Shown one piece after another: positions 29,749-38,046 of a stretch of 44,510 nt of DNA. Made by a program: the position numbers and the translations under genes. This stretch comes from Chloroflexota bacterium (GTDB lineage: Archaea > Iainarchaeota > Iainarchaeia > Iainarchaeales > GCA-2688035): assembly GCA_017610335.1 (NCBI GenBank), contig JAFCCG010000017.1, forward strand, positions 1-44,510. Reading direction: 5' to 3'. The notes under the pieces were generated by a model that searched no databases, was not told where the DNA came from, and saw only the letters and a list, made by a program, of their open reading frames with translations. Position 1 is the stretch's first letter; each line of letters begins with the position of its first letter.

Positions 29749-31776
29749 TTGGTGTTGATACAATTGGTAAAGAAATTTCTGGAAAATGTGAAAAAAAGGG
29801 ACGGAACCCTTGTTCCATTCAGTAAACAAAGAATAGAAGCTGCAATTTTTGCAGCAGCAAAGGCTGTTGGGGGCCAGGACAAGAAGGTAGCACAAGAACT
29901 TACTGAAAAAGTGTCTCATAGGCTTAAAATGCAGTTTGGAACAGAACCAGTTGACGTTGAAGCTGTTTCAGATGCTGTTGAAAAAGAACTAATTGAATCA
30001 GGACATGCAAAAACAGCAAAGGCGTACATACTTTACAGGCAGAATAGAAGCAATTTAAGGGACAGCAAGGCTTTTTTGAGCAAAATAAACAAGATTATTG
30101 ACGATTATGTGCAGATAAACGACTGGAGAGTTTCCGAAAACAGCAATGCATCTTATTCCCTGTCAGGATTGCAGGCTCATGTAAGCGGGGCAGTAATTGC
30201 CGAGTATGCATTGAGAAACATTTACCCGACGGAAATCTCAAGCGCTCACAGGAATTCCGATTTCCACATTCACGATTTGGGAAACGGAGTCTTTAGTGGT
30301 TATTGCGCCGGTTGGTCGTTAAGGCAGTTGCTTGAATTAGGTTTTGGAGGAGTTCCTGGCAGAATTAGTGCAAAGCCTGCAAAGCATTTCAATGCTGCTT
30401 TGGGCCAGATAGTAAATTTTATGGGGACCCTGCAGAATGAGTGGGCTGGTGCGCAGGCCTTTTCTTCTTTTGATACCTACCTTGCTCCTCTTGTAAGAAA
30501 TGACAATCTTGATTATGCAAAGGTAAAGCAAAGCATGCAGGAATTTATTTTTGCAATCAATGCAACAAGCAGGTGGGGCAACCAAGTTCCTTTTACCAAT
30601 CTTACAATGGACTGGACTATTCCGGACGATATGCAAGATGTTCCAATTATGCTTGGCGGCAAGGAATCCGATAGTGCGGTTTACACAGATTTCCAGGATG
30701 AAATGGACCTTATTAACAAGGCGTTTATTGAAGTAATGCTTGAAGGGGATTCAAGCAACAGGGTTTTTACTTTTCCAATTCCAACCTATAATATTACAAG
30801 GGAATTTGACTGGGATTCTGAAAATGCGCAATTGCTTTTTGAAATGACTGCCAAATATGGCATTCCCTACTTTCAAAATTTTGTAAACAGTAGCCTTAAG
30901 CCAAGCGATGTCAGGTCAATGTGTTGCAGGCTTCAGCTTAATTTAAAGGAGCTTAAGTTAAAAACTGGCGGCTTGTTTGGTTCAGGTGAAAAAACCGGAA
31001 GCATTGGTGTTGTTACAATGAATATGCCAAAGCTTGGTTTTTTGAGCAGGGACGAATCTGATTTGTTTGAAAGGCTTGACAATTTGCTTTACCTTGCAAA
31101 GGAAAGCCTTGAGATAAAAAGAAAAGAGGTCAACAGGAACATGAAAAACGGCCTTTTGCCTTGGAGCAAGCGCTACCTTGGAGAGTTAAACCACCATTTT
31201 TCTACAATAGGCCTTATTGGAATGAATGAATTTCTTTTGAATTTTATGGAAACAGGAATTGCAAGCAATGAGGGAAAGAAGTTTGCCTTAAAAACACTTG
31301 ATTTTTTTCGGGATAGGTTAATAGGATTTCAGGATGAAACAGGCCATATCTTTAACCTTGAGGCAACTCCTGCAGAGGGTGCAAGCTATCGGCTTGCAAA
31401 GATTGACAGGAAAAATTATCCCGGCATTAAGACTGCAGGAAACAAAGTTCCTTATTACACAAATTCAACACAGTTGCCTGTTGACTACAGTGATGACATC
31501 TTTGACGTGTTAAAGCACCAGGATGAATTGCAATGCAAGTATACAGGCGGAACGGTATTGCATGGCTTTTTGGGAGAAGCAATGGAGTCAGGGGAAGCAT
31601 GTGCAAGACTTGTGAAAAAGATTGCCATAGGATTTAAGCTGCCTTATTATACAATCAGCCCTACTTTCAGCATCTGCCCAGTGCATGGCTATATCAAGGG
31701 AAAGCATGAAAAATGCCCTGTTGAAATAAAAGAAAAGGAGGTTGAAAAAAATGCCAAAATGCAATGCACAGTGTGA
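29749..31776 (+). CDS. nrdD: Anaerobic ribonucleoside-triphosphate reductase, large part
   Basis: 675 aa. An N-terminal ATP-cone (VKKRDGTLVPFSKQRIEAAI), then the ten-stranded barrel with HIHDLGNGVFSGYCAGWSLR, SSFDTYLAP, WGNQVPFTNLTMDW, and MCCRLQLN with candidate active-site Cys. Near the end are YTNSTQLPV and a Cys cluster (FSICPVHGY...HEKCPVEIK). Class III RNR makes dNTPs without oxygen using a glycyl radical. That radical domain is missing here: the frame stops at 31776 and the domain continues in another frame. The start (TTG 29749 or GTG 29752) is uncertain. Confidence 0.93.
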   Translation: MVLIQLVKKFLENVKKRDGTLVPFSKQRIEAAIFAAAKAVGGQDKKVAQELTEKVSHRLKMQFGTEPVDVEAVSDAVEKELIESGHAKTAKAYILYRQNRSNLRDSKAFLSKINKIIDDYVQINDWRVSENSNASYSLSGLQAHVSGAVIAEYALRNIYPTEISSAHRNSDFHIHDLGNGVFSGYCAGWSLRQLLELGFGGVPGRISAKPAKHFNAALGQIVNFMGTLQNEWAGAQAFSSFDTYLAPLVRNDNLDYAKVKQSMQEFIFAINATSRWGNQVPFTNLTMDWTIPDDMQDVPIMLGGKESDSAVYTDFQDEMDLINKAFIEVMLEGDSSNRVFTFPIPTYNITREFDWDSENAQLLFEMTAKYGIPYFQNFVNSSLKPSDVRSMCCRLQLNLKELKLKTGGLFGSGEKTGSIGVVTMNMPKLGFLSRDESDLFERLDNLLYLAKESLEIKRKEVNRNMKNGLLPWSKRYLGELNHHFSTIGLIGMNEFLLNFMETGIASNEGKKFALKTLDFFRDRLIGFQDETGHIFNLEATPAEGASYRLAKIDRKNYPGIKTAGNKVPYYTNSTQLPVDYSDDIFDVLKHQDELQCKYTGGTVLHGFLGEAMESGEACARLVKKIAIGFKLPYYTISPTFSICPVHGYIKGKHEKCPVEIKEKEVEKNAKMQCTV

Positions 31777-31897
31777 AGTTTACAGTAGAATTGTCGGTTA
31801 CCTTAGGCCAGTTCAAAACTGGAATGCGGGAAAGAAAGAAGAATTTGGTGAAAGAAAAACTTATAATACAAAAAAAGCCCTGGAAAAATGCGATTAA
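31751..31897 (+). CDS. NrdD glycyl-radical domain in a separate frame
   Basis: 48 codons from an ATG inside the 3' end of nrdD: MPKCNAQCEVYSRIVGYLRP, then VQNWNAGKKEEFGERKTYN. This is the C-terminal glycyl-radical segment, with the radical Gly in RIVGY. A run of seven A (31745-31751) marks the change of frame; six A would fuse it to NrdD. Options are a sequencing error, slippage on the A-run, or a genuinely separate small subunit comparable to the YfiD spare-part protein of pyruvate formate-lyase. Confidence 0.88.
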   Translation: MPKCNAQCEVYSRIVGYLRPVQNWNAGKKEEFGERKTYNTKKALEKCD

Positions 31898-31918
31898 TTA
31901 AATTACGGAGGCTTTAGT

Positions 31919-32620
31919 TTGATTATTTTTAAAGGAATTCAAAAAACAACCTTGATAGATTTTCCAGGCAAGGTTGCCTGTACTCTTTTCATGTCAGGGT
32001 GCAATTTCAGATGTCCTTTTTGTTACAATAAGCATCTTGTTTTTGACGAGGACACCGGGGTTAAAATAACCGAAGCAGAAGTTTTTGATTTTTTAAAAGA
32101 ACGCAATGGTTTTTTGGATGGAGTATGCATTACTGGTGGAGAGCCAACATTAAATAAAGATCTTCCGGCATTTCTTGAAAAAATAAAAGCCGCCGGGCTT
32201 TTAATAGAACTTGATACAAACGGTTCGGTTCCTAAAATGTTAAAAATTCTTTTGGAAAAAAATCTTTTGGATTTTATTTCAATGGATATAAAGTCTTCAA
32301 AAAAAGGATATAAAAAAGCATCCGGTGTAAAAGTTGATTTGAAAAAAATTGAGGAAAGCATTGTTCTGATAAGAAATTCAGGGGTTGATTATGAATTCAG
32401 AACCACTCTTGTTCCTGCTTTGCATTCAAAACAGGATATCTTGGAAATTGGGCAATGGCTTAAGGGGAGCAAGAGTTTTTTCTTACAGCAATTTAATTCA
32501 GATATTGATTTGCTTGATTCTAAATTGCAGGGAACTAGTCCTTTTTCTGCTGAAAAAATGCGGGATTTTGCAAAAACCCTCAAGCCTTTTTTTGACAAAG
32601 TAGGCGTAAGGAGCATTTAA
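31919..32620 (+). CDS. nrdG: Anaerobic RNR-activating radical SAM protein
   Basis: 233 aa. KTTLIDFPGKVACTLFMSGC precedes the radical-SAM cluster motif CNFRCPFCYN (CxxxCxxC), with the SAM-binding ITGGEPTL and DTNGSVPKML following. It installs the glycyl radical on NrdD. TTG start preceded by GGAGG. Lies 21 bases after the glycyl-domain frame, so it is the same operon. Confidence 0.92.
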   Translation: MIIFKGIQKTTLIDFPGKVACTLFMSGCNFRCPFCYNKHLVFDEDTGVKITEAEVFDFLKERNGFLDGVCITGGEPTLNKDLPAFLEKIKAAGLLIELDTNGSVPKMLKILLEKNLLDFISMDIKSSKKGYKKASGVKVDLKKIEESIVLIRNSGVDYEFRTTLVPALHSKQDILEIGQWLKGSKSFFLQQFNSDIDLLDSKLQGTSPFSAEKMRDFAKTLKPFFDKVGVRSI

Positions 32621-32646
32621 AAGGTTTTTTGCTTTCTTTTCATAAT

Positions 32647-32865
32647 ATGGTTGCAAAGATTTCAAAAGACATGACATTAGGCGATATAGTAGCAAAATAC
32701 CCTGAAACAGTTCCGATAATGCTAAAATTTGGTTTGCATTGTGTTGGTTGCCATGTTGCTGCATATGAAACTCTTGAACAGGGTGCTAAAGGTCATGAGA
32801 TGAATAAAGAAACCTTTGAAAAAATGCTGGCTGAAATGAATAAAGCAATTGAAAAAAAGGATTAA
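32647..32865 (+). CDS. DUF1858 redox-disulfide protein
   Basis: 72 aa: DMTLGDIVAKYPETVPIMLK, then FGLHCVGCHVAAYETLEQGA with the CxxC characteristic of DUF1858 (hybrid-cluster-associated disulfide) proteins. Probably a small electron- or thiol-transfer partner. Follows nrdG and precedes a ferredoxin. Confidence 0.85.
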   Translation: MVAKISKDMTLGDIVAKYPETVPIMLKFGLHCVGCHVAAYETLEQGAKGHEMNKETFEKMLAEMNKAIEKKD

Positions 32866-32871
32866 AACGAG

Positions 32872-33066
32872 GTGATTAATTTGACTGAAAAACCTTATGT
32901 CAATAAAGCAAAGTGTACAGGATGCGGAACATGCAAGGATGTTTGCCCCGTGGATGTTTTTGAAATAAAGGACGGAAAATCTGTTGTAAAAAATCCAGAT
33001 GCATGCATTCAGTGCAGAGCCTGTGAGGCAAGTTGCCCTGAAAAAGCAATTGTTGTAAAAGAGTAA
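32872..33066 (+). CDS. 2[4Fe-4S] ferredoxin
   Basis: 64 aa with two cluster motifs, CTGCGTCKDVCPVDVF and CIQCRACEASCPEKAI (CxxCxxCxxxCP). A low-potential electron carrier. GTG start at 32872 preceded by GAGG; TTG at 32881 is an alternative. It could supply electrons to NrdG or to the FTR upstream (inference). Confidence 0.92.
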   Translation: MINLTEKPYVNKAKCTGCGTCKDVCPVDVFEIKDGKSVVKNPDACIQCRACEASCPEKAIVVKE

Positions 33067-33090
33067 TATCTCTTTTTTGAATGATTTAGG

Positions 33091-34365
33091 ATGGCAAATA
33101 TATCTTTTACCGGTTTAGGCGGTTGTAATGAAGTAGGGCGAAGTAGTTTCCTACTTGATTTTGGTGAAAAAATTCTCCTTGACAGGGGAATAAAGCTTGA
33201 TGCCAAAGGTTCAGAATTTCCTTTACCTGTAGAAACAAACCTTGATGCTGTTGTAATAAGTCATGCACATCTTGATCATAGCGGTGCATTACCAGACCTT
33301 TTTGTCAATTCAAGCATTCTTTCATATATGTCTGCACCAACCTTTGAATTAAGTAAAATATTATGGTTTGATACTATTAAAATTGCCGGACTTGAAGGGG
33401 AAAATATTTCTTTTTCAAAAAATGAAATAGAGGAAGCTGCAAAATATACTTTTCCGGTTGATTACAAAAGAATTTTGCACATTACTAAAAATTGTTCAAT
33501 GCAATTTTTTGATGCAGGTCATATTTTGGGTTCTGCAATGCCAAAGCTTTTAATTGGAGAAAAAAATTTTCTTTACACTGGTGATTTCAAAGTTGAAGAA
33601 ACAAGGCTTTTCAAAGGAGCAGATCTTGATGTTGGTCCTGTTGATTATCTTGCAATTGAATCAACCTATGGTGACCGAAATCATCCCCCAAGAAAAGAAT
33701 GTGAAAAAATTTTTATTGAAGAAGTTCAGGACACGCTTGACAACGGAGGAACGGCACTTGTTCCTGCTTTTGCTGTTGGACGAAGTCAGGAATTAATTGA
33801 TATACTACACGGATACAAAATAGATGCTCCGATTTATCTTGACGGAATGGGCCAAAAGGTTGCAAGGGTAACAACAATGTTCCCTAAATTTCTTAAAAAT
33901 CCAAGATTTTTAAGCAAGGCTTTGGAAAAAACCAATTGGATAAGGAACAATGGTGACAGGAAAAAGGCTTTAAAGCAGCCAAGTGTTATTGTTACAACTG
34001 CAGGAATGCTTCAGGGTGGACCTGCATTGAATTATTTGAAAACCATTTACAAGGATGAAAGAAGCAATGTTTTTCTTACAGGGTATCAGGTTGAGGGAAC
34101 TGCTGGAAGAACTCTTATGGAAACAGGAAAGATTAATATAGATAGAAAGAATTATGAAATTAAAGGAAAAGTGGAAAAGTTTGATTTTTCAGCTCATGCT
34201 TCACAGCAGGAAATGATGAAAGCAATTTCCCGATGGGGGCCTGAAAAAGTCCTTTTGGTTCATGGAGATCCTGAAGTAATACAGATATTTAAGAAAAAGA
34301 TTGAAGAAGATACTGGTATTGAAACATTGGTGCCAGAACTTGGAAAAAAACTTGTCTTGGAATGA
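33091..34365 (+). CDS. Beta-CASP metallo-beta-lactamase RNase (aCPSF2/aRNase J-like)
   Basis: 424 aa. MBL motifs VVISHAHLDHSGALPDLF, DAGHILGSAM and YTGDFKVEETR; beta-CASP motifs AIESTYGDRNHPP, ALVPAFAVGRSQELIDIL and VEGTAGRTLMETG; and a late SAHASQQEMMKAI with VHGDPEV. It lacks N-terminal KH domains, excluding aCPSF1, and fits aCPSF2 or archaeal RNase J, enzymes of RNA 3'-end cutting or 5'-3' decay. Confidence 0.88.
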   Translation: MANISFTGLGGCNEVGRSSFLLDFGEKILLDRGIKLDAKGSEFPLPVETNLDAVVISHAHLDHSGALPDLFVNSSILSYMSAPTFELSKILWFDTIKIAGLEGENISFSKNEIEEAAKYTFPVDYKRILHITKNCSMQFFDAGHILGSAMPKLLIGEKNFLYTGDFKVEETRLFKGADLDVGPVDYLAIESTYGDRNHPPRKECEKIFIEEVQDTLDNGGTALVPAFAVGRSQELIDILHGYKIDAPIYLDGMGQKVARVTTMFPKFLKNPRFLSKALEKTNWIRNNGDRKKALKQPSVIVTTAGMLQGGPALNYLKTIYKDERSNVFLTGYQVEGTAGRTLMETGKINIDRKNYEIKGKVEKFDFSAHASQQEMMKAISRWGPEKVLLVHGDPEVIQIFKKKIEEDTGIETLVPELGKKLVLE

Positions 34366-34371
34366 TAAAAA

Positions 34372-35196
34372 ATGGGATTTGCAAATGTATTGGTTGAAAG
34401 TTTTGTTCTCTTAAAAAAATGTCCAAAGCTATTTATTCCAAAAATATTAATTTCATTCCTTATGCTGCCAATAATTGTTCTTACAACAATGTTTCTAATT
34501 GATCTTAATTTACTCTCGCCTGATGCAATTTTAAGCAAAACTCCTGTGGAATTAAACTTGCTTATACTGCAATTACTTTTTCTTCTAATTTACACTCCAC
34601 TAGTTTACTTTACTGACTATGTTCTGGTAAATCCAATGTATCCAGTAATGGTTGAGCAATTTTATAATAAGAAAAAAGTTAATTTCAGACAATCATTTCA
34701 AATAGTGTTAAAGCATTTTGGAACAATTTTTTCTTCAGTAATAATTTTTTCCATCCTCTTTTTTGGCTCAACTGTTCCACTTGGTTTTCTTACATTAACT
34801 TTCTTACAGGATGGAAATGATTTAATGTTTTATATTTCAGCCTTTATGATGTTTATAGCATTTTTTGTAATACTCCTTTTGTTCTATCTTCTCTATCCTG
34901 TAAGTAGTATTGAAAAGCTAAATATTTCAGGAACACTAAAAAAAATGGTTAAAAGTTCTCTAAAACACAAAAGCGACGTCTTAAAGGCCGTTATAATATC
35001 TCTTCTAGTATCAGGTCTAAGTTTTGTTTTTTCAAGCCAAGTACTGCTTTCAGATCCTGTTTCCAATTTAGGATTAACTCTTATATTTTTCTCATTGCTT
35101 ATTATTACAAGGTTCCTTATAGCAATTTTTATCACATACCAGTATGTTTTGAATGCAGTTTTTTACCTTCATTTTCAAAAAAGAGTTTTTTTTTAA
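34372..35196 (+). CDS. Hypothetical membrane protein
   Basis: 274 aa with six or so transmembrane helices, short loops, and an amphipathic N-terminus (GFANVLVESFVLLKKCPKLF) common to DUF4013-type proteins. It follows the beta-CASP gene by 6 bases and precedes Nmd3 by 11, so it is probably co-transcribed. No catalytic motif seen. Confidence 0.72.
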   Translation: MGFANVLVESFVLLKKCPKLFIPKILISFLMLPIIVLTTMFLIDLNLLSPDAILSKTPVELNLLILQLLFLLIYTPLVYFTDYVLVNPMYPVMVEQFYNKKKVNFRQSFQIVLKHFGTIFSSVIIFSILFFGSTVPLGFLTLTFLQDGNDLMFYISAFMMFIAFFVILLLFYLLYPVSSIEKLNISGTLKKMVKSSLKHKSDVLKAVIISLLVSGLSFVFSSQVLLSDPVSNLGLTLIFFSLLIITRFLIAIFITYQYVLNAVFYLHFQKRVFF

Positions 35197-35207
35197 GAGG
35201 TAATTGG

Positions 35208-35912
35208 ATGAAAGGCGAGAATTTTTGTCCTTTGTGCGGAAATAAAAAAGGTCATTTTATCAAAGGACTGTGCAAAGAATGCTTTTTAAAAAAGCACAAT
35301 ATTGTTGAAATTCCTGAAACAATTTTCTTTGAACAATGCAGAACGTGCGGAAAAACCAAACTGTTTGGAAAAATGGTTGTTTCAGATTCTAAAAACCTTG
35401 CATCGTTTGTTGAAAAAAAAGTTAAGATTAAGAATTTGAATAATAGTGAAGTGCATGCGGCCGTTTCAACAGGTGAAGATGGTGAATTTTCAGCAAAGGT
35501 GCTTGCAAAAGGAACAATTGACAATGTTCCGCTTTTTTTTGAAAAAGAGGTTTTGCTTGAACCAAGACCTGTTCAATGTGATGCCTGCATGCGTTTGTCA
35601 AGCCAGTATCATGAAGCAATAATTCAATTAAGGGCAAAAGAAGGTGGTCAAAAAGAGCTTAAGAAAATGCTTCCAATTCTTGTTGGATTTGTTGAAGCCA
35701 TGCATTCAAAAAACAGTCTTTCTGCAGTAACCGAGGTTTCTGAAAAAAAAGAGGGTTTTGATTTAAAGGTTGGGAGCAAAAAGGCAGCGCAAATTGCAGT
35801 AAGACAAATGAAAAACAAGTTCAATGCCGAAACAAAGAGCTCAAGTGTTCTAAACGGTGTTGACAAATCAGGCAATGAAAAATACAGATTTACTTTTTTG
35901 GTAAGAGTATAA
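35208..35912 (+). CDS. Nmd3-like ribosome protein
   Basis: 234 aa. N-terminal zinc fingers ENFCPLCGNKKGHF, LCKECFLKKH and QCRTCGKTKLFGKM, then a later CDACMRLSSQYHEAIIQLR as in Nmd3. In eukaryotes Nmd3 is the 60S export adaptor; the archaeal form presumably acts in late large-subunit maturation. It ends just before the 22-bp minisatellite. Confidence 0.85.
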   Translation: MKGENFCPLCGNKKGHFIKGLCKECFLKKHNIVEIPETIFFEQCRTCGKTKLFGKMVVSDSKNLASFVEKKVKIKNLNNSEVHAAVSTGEDGEFSAKVLAKGTIDNVPLFFEKEVLLEPRPVQCDACMRLSSQYHEAIIQLRAKEGGQKELKKMLPILVGFVEAMHSKNSLSAVTEVSEKKEGFDLKVGSKKAAQIAVRQMKNKFNAETKSSSVLNGVDKSGNEKYRFTFLVRV

Positions 35913-35913
35913 A

Positions 35914-35987
35914 ATTTTCAGTTAAGGCTGTTGAAATTTTCAGTTAAGGCCGTTGAAATTTTCAGTTAAGGCTGTTGAAATTTTCAG
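35914..35987. repeat. 22-bp tandem repeat between convergent genes
   Basis: ATTTTCAGTTAAGGCTGTTGAA repeated three times (35914, 35936, 35958; one C/T difference in the second) plus an 8-bp partial unit that overlaps the stop of the regulator on the other strand. It sits exactly between the Nmd3 stop and the XRE regulator stop. Confidence 0.92.
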
Positions 35988-36697
35988 CTCTCAAATTTTT
36001 TTAGTTCTGTTTTAATTTCTTCCACACTTTTTTGTGTTACAATTAGTGGAATCTTTTCTGATTCAGCAATTTTTTTTGCAATTGGGTCAACATTCTTTGC
36101 ATCCATTTTGCCATGCAATACAACAATTGACGGTTTCATATCTGTGCTAAACCTTCCGATTTTAACGGCAATCATCGGACTTCTTCCATTTCCAACAAAT
36201 CTAAAAATCAATGCCCTTTCAGGAGTCTTTCCATAAATTCGCATATATTCATGCACTGGCACATCCAAAATTACTTTCATGCTGTCAATAAGGCTGTAAC
36301 CATAAATTTGGGTTTCTTTTAGCCTTGAAGGGTTTGCAACACAGGTTCCGTTTATTTTTTTCATAAACTCGGTTCCCTTCATTGCTGAAAAGAATTCATG
36401 CGCTTCAAAAGCCTCGGTTTCCGGCTTAAAATCTTTTTCAAGCTGTTTGACAACCTTGCCTCCTCTTCCTGAATCAATTTCAATAAGGGTTTCAACAAAC
36501 CTTGCAACAACCCCAATTCCAGGGCTTTTTCTCCTTCCGCCCTCGTAATCTGAAATAGTGCTGCTTGTAATATGAAGCGTGTCGGCAAGCTCTGTTTGTG
36601 AAATTCCAAAAATTTCACGCCATTTTTTCATGCTTCCGCCAGGGTCTTTGCTCAGACAAATTTCTCCGGCAATAGTATTGCTAAGTTTTTCAACCAT
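35984..36697 (-). CDS. Archaeal HTH (XRE-type) transcriptional regulator
   Basis: 237 aa. An N-terminal XRE helix-turn-helix at about residues 22-60 (WREIFGISQTELADTLHITS, SSTISDYEGGRRKSPGIGVV) is followed by a conserved archaeal C-terminal domain (FMKKINGTCVANPSRLKETQ, YGYSLIDSMKVILDV, ERALIFRFVGNGRSPMIAVK). Similar to COG1395-type archaeal regulators. Target unknown. Its last bases overlap the minisatellite. Confidence 0.82.
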   Translation of the reverse strand: MVEKLSNTIAGEICLSKDPGGSMKKWREIFGISQTELADTLHITSSTISDYEGGRRKSPGIGVVARFVETLIEIDSGRGGKVVKQLEKDFKPETEAFEAHEFFSAMKGTEFMKKINGTCVANPSRLKETQIYGYSLIDSMKVILDVPVHEYMRIYGKTPERALIFRFVGNGRSPMIAVKIGRFSTDMKPSIVVLHGKMDAKNVDPIAKKIAESEKIPLIVTQKSVEEIKTELKKFES

Positions 36698-36792
36698 GAG
36701 ACTTCAATAAAATTAGGCAAAACAGCCTTAAAAGGCTTTCGTCAATTGCCAAAGAAATTGGTTCTTTTTATGTTCTTTGTCGAAAATTGCTT

Positions 36793-37332
36793 TTATATGT
36801 CTATCAAAATAAGCTTTACCTTTCCGTTTTTCATGTCTACCATAAGTTGATCTGGTGCAAGGTCAAGTTCTAACTGGTTTCTGTATTTTTCGAGAATTTG
36901 GTTAAGCTCTTCATAGGCTTTGCTGCATTTCTCTATAAGTTCTTCCAAAGAAATTTTTTTTCCTGCCATCAGCTTTTTCATTCGTCTATTCATTTTTCCA
37001 TGAAAAACATCTTCCATTGAGGGCAGATCATAGTACTTTTCCCATCGTTTCTTTCCTTTAATATAGGGATATCTTTTTGACAAAGCGAAATAGAAATGCT
37101 TGTTTTCCTTCGGAATCATTTCCGGCAAGTATTTTCTTGCAGTAATTTCCCTTTGTTCTGCAGAGCTTTTCCAGATAATTCTTCGACCATGCGATTTTGT
37201 TCTAAAAATAAACCTTGGAATACCAAATGCTGCTGAGTCTCTGAGTAACCTTATAGACCCCGCCATAATTAGCGCTTTCTTAAGTTTCTTCTTCAAAGGC
37301 TGTTTTTTCTTCAAAGATTTTGATTGAATCAT
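36793..37332 (-). CDS. Hypothetical protein with kinase-like C-terminus
   Basis: 179 aa, strongly basic N-terminus (KSLKKKQPLKKKLKKAL), then FRTKSHGRRIIWKSSAEQRE and a C-terminal ELDLAPDQLMVDMKNGKVKL ending ILIDI. The latter resembles the catalytic-loop/metal strand of aminoglycoside-type small-molecule kinases (HxDxxxxN...IDF), but the Asn is absent and the protein stops right after it. Possibly a pseudokinase or a novel small protein. It ends seven bases from tRNA-Arg. Confidence 0.6.
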   Translation of the reverse strand: MIQSKSLKKKQPLKKKLKKALIMAGSIRLLRDSAAFGIPRFIFRTKSHGRRIIWKSSAEQREITARKYLPEMIPKENKHFYFALSKRYPYIKGKKRWEKYYDLPSMEDVFHGKMNRRMKKLMAGKKISLEELIEKCSKAYEELNQILEKYRNQLELDLAPDQLMVDMKNGKVKLILIDI

Positions 37333-37338
37333 TTTAAG

Positions 37339-37413
37339 CGGACCGGGTGAGATTTGAACTCACGATCACTTCCTTAGGAGGGAAGTGCCTTATCCAGACT
37401 AGGCTACCGGTCC
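37339..37413 (-). tRNA. tRNA-Arg (CCT)
   Basis: Reading the minus strand: acceptor GGACCGG / CCGGTCC, D-arm GCCT...AGGC, anticodon stem CTTCC / GGAAG with loop CTCCTAA (anticodon CCT), T-arm GTGAG-TTCAAAT-CTCAC, discriminator G. Decodes AGG. All stems pair; no intron. Confidence 0.93.
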
Positions 37414-37527
37414 AGTGAAAAAATTAGTTACAAGTCATATTTTAAACATTATTAAAGCAAAAAATACCTCTCCAAATCAATTAAATTAATGATTTTTAAC
37501 TTTATTAACATCCTGAGTTTAAATAGG

Positions 37528-37543
37528 CCTCAGTCCGCCCATC
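37528..37543. repeat. Array 2 direct repeat, copy C
   Basis: CCTCAGTCCGCCCATC, identical to 38560-38575 and 14/16 to 38661-38676. It lies between tRNA-Arg and hicA and closes the HicBA-GNAT module. Confidence 0.85.
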
Positions 37544-37589
37544 CTACTCTAAAGACCAAGGTTTAATTACATAAATTAATAGCCACCAG

Positions 37590-37820
37590 TTACTTCAGGA
37601 ACTTTAAAACTTCTTCACTTTTCAGATTAGATTGCCTTAGAATTGACTTCATTGTACCGGTTCTAATCACCGGCTTTAGTGGAACAATTACCGTTAACTT
37701 TCTTCCGCTTGCAAATTTCCTCAGCTTTACATGGCTTCCTCTTTGCTTGACAAACTTGAAGCCAGCTTTTTCTAATGCTTTGACTACTTCTTTTCCTGAG
37801 AGAACTGGAAACTTAGGCAC
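37590..37820 (-). CDS. hicA: HicA-type mRNA interferase toxin
   Basis: 76 aa: SGKEVVKALEKAGFKFVKQR, then GSHVKLRK with the catalytic histidine, VIVPLKPVIRTGTMKSILRQ and a final EVLKFLK. Full-length HicA with a double-stranded-RNA-binding-like fold that cleaves mRNA. GTG start overlaps the end of hicB by 8 bases, the usual coupling. Confidence 0.88.
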   Translation of the reverse strand: MPKFPVLSGKEVVKALEKAGFKFVKQRGSHVKLRKFASGRKLTVIVPLKPVIRTGTMKSILRQSNLKSEEVLKFLK

Positions 37821-37968
37821 ATGCTTTCACTTCAAAAGTAGTGACAAAAGGAGCAATATCTGAAAGCTTTATGTCCTTCTCATCTTCCAAATAAAGCTCA
37901 ACTGCTTCCTTCAAATTGGCCAAAACATATTCTCCTTCTTCCTTACTAATTACAGCAGATAATCTCAA
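37813..37968 (-). CDS. hicB: HicB-like antitoxin, internally shortened
   Basis: About 51 aa from a TTG preceded by GGTGATA. LRLSAVISKEEGEYV matches the first HicB strands and LANLKEAVELYLEDE the conserved helix. The roughly 20-residue segment normally between them (containing the CPELPGC-like turn) is missing without a frameshift. It ends with IAPFVTTFEVKACA. The toxin gene is intact, so this short antitoxin must still work or the toxin is neutralised otherwise. A longer start (38022) is less likely. Confidence 0.72.
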   Translation of the reverse strand: MRLSAVISKEEGEYVLANLKEAVELYLEDEKDIKLSDIAPFVTTFEVKACA

Positions 37969-38046
37969 AATATCACCTACTATAAATGATAAATAAAGAG
38001 TATAAAAAAAGATTTGTTTCACCTAACTTTTACAAAAGAGGAGGGT

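Noticed and set aside
35914-35987. CRISPR array
   Set aside because: The 22-bp units are contiguous with no unique spacers, and no cas gene is present.
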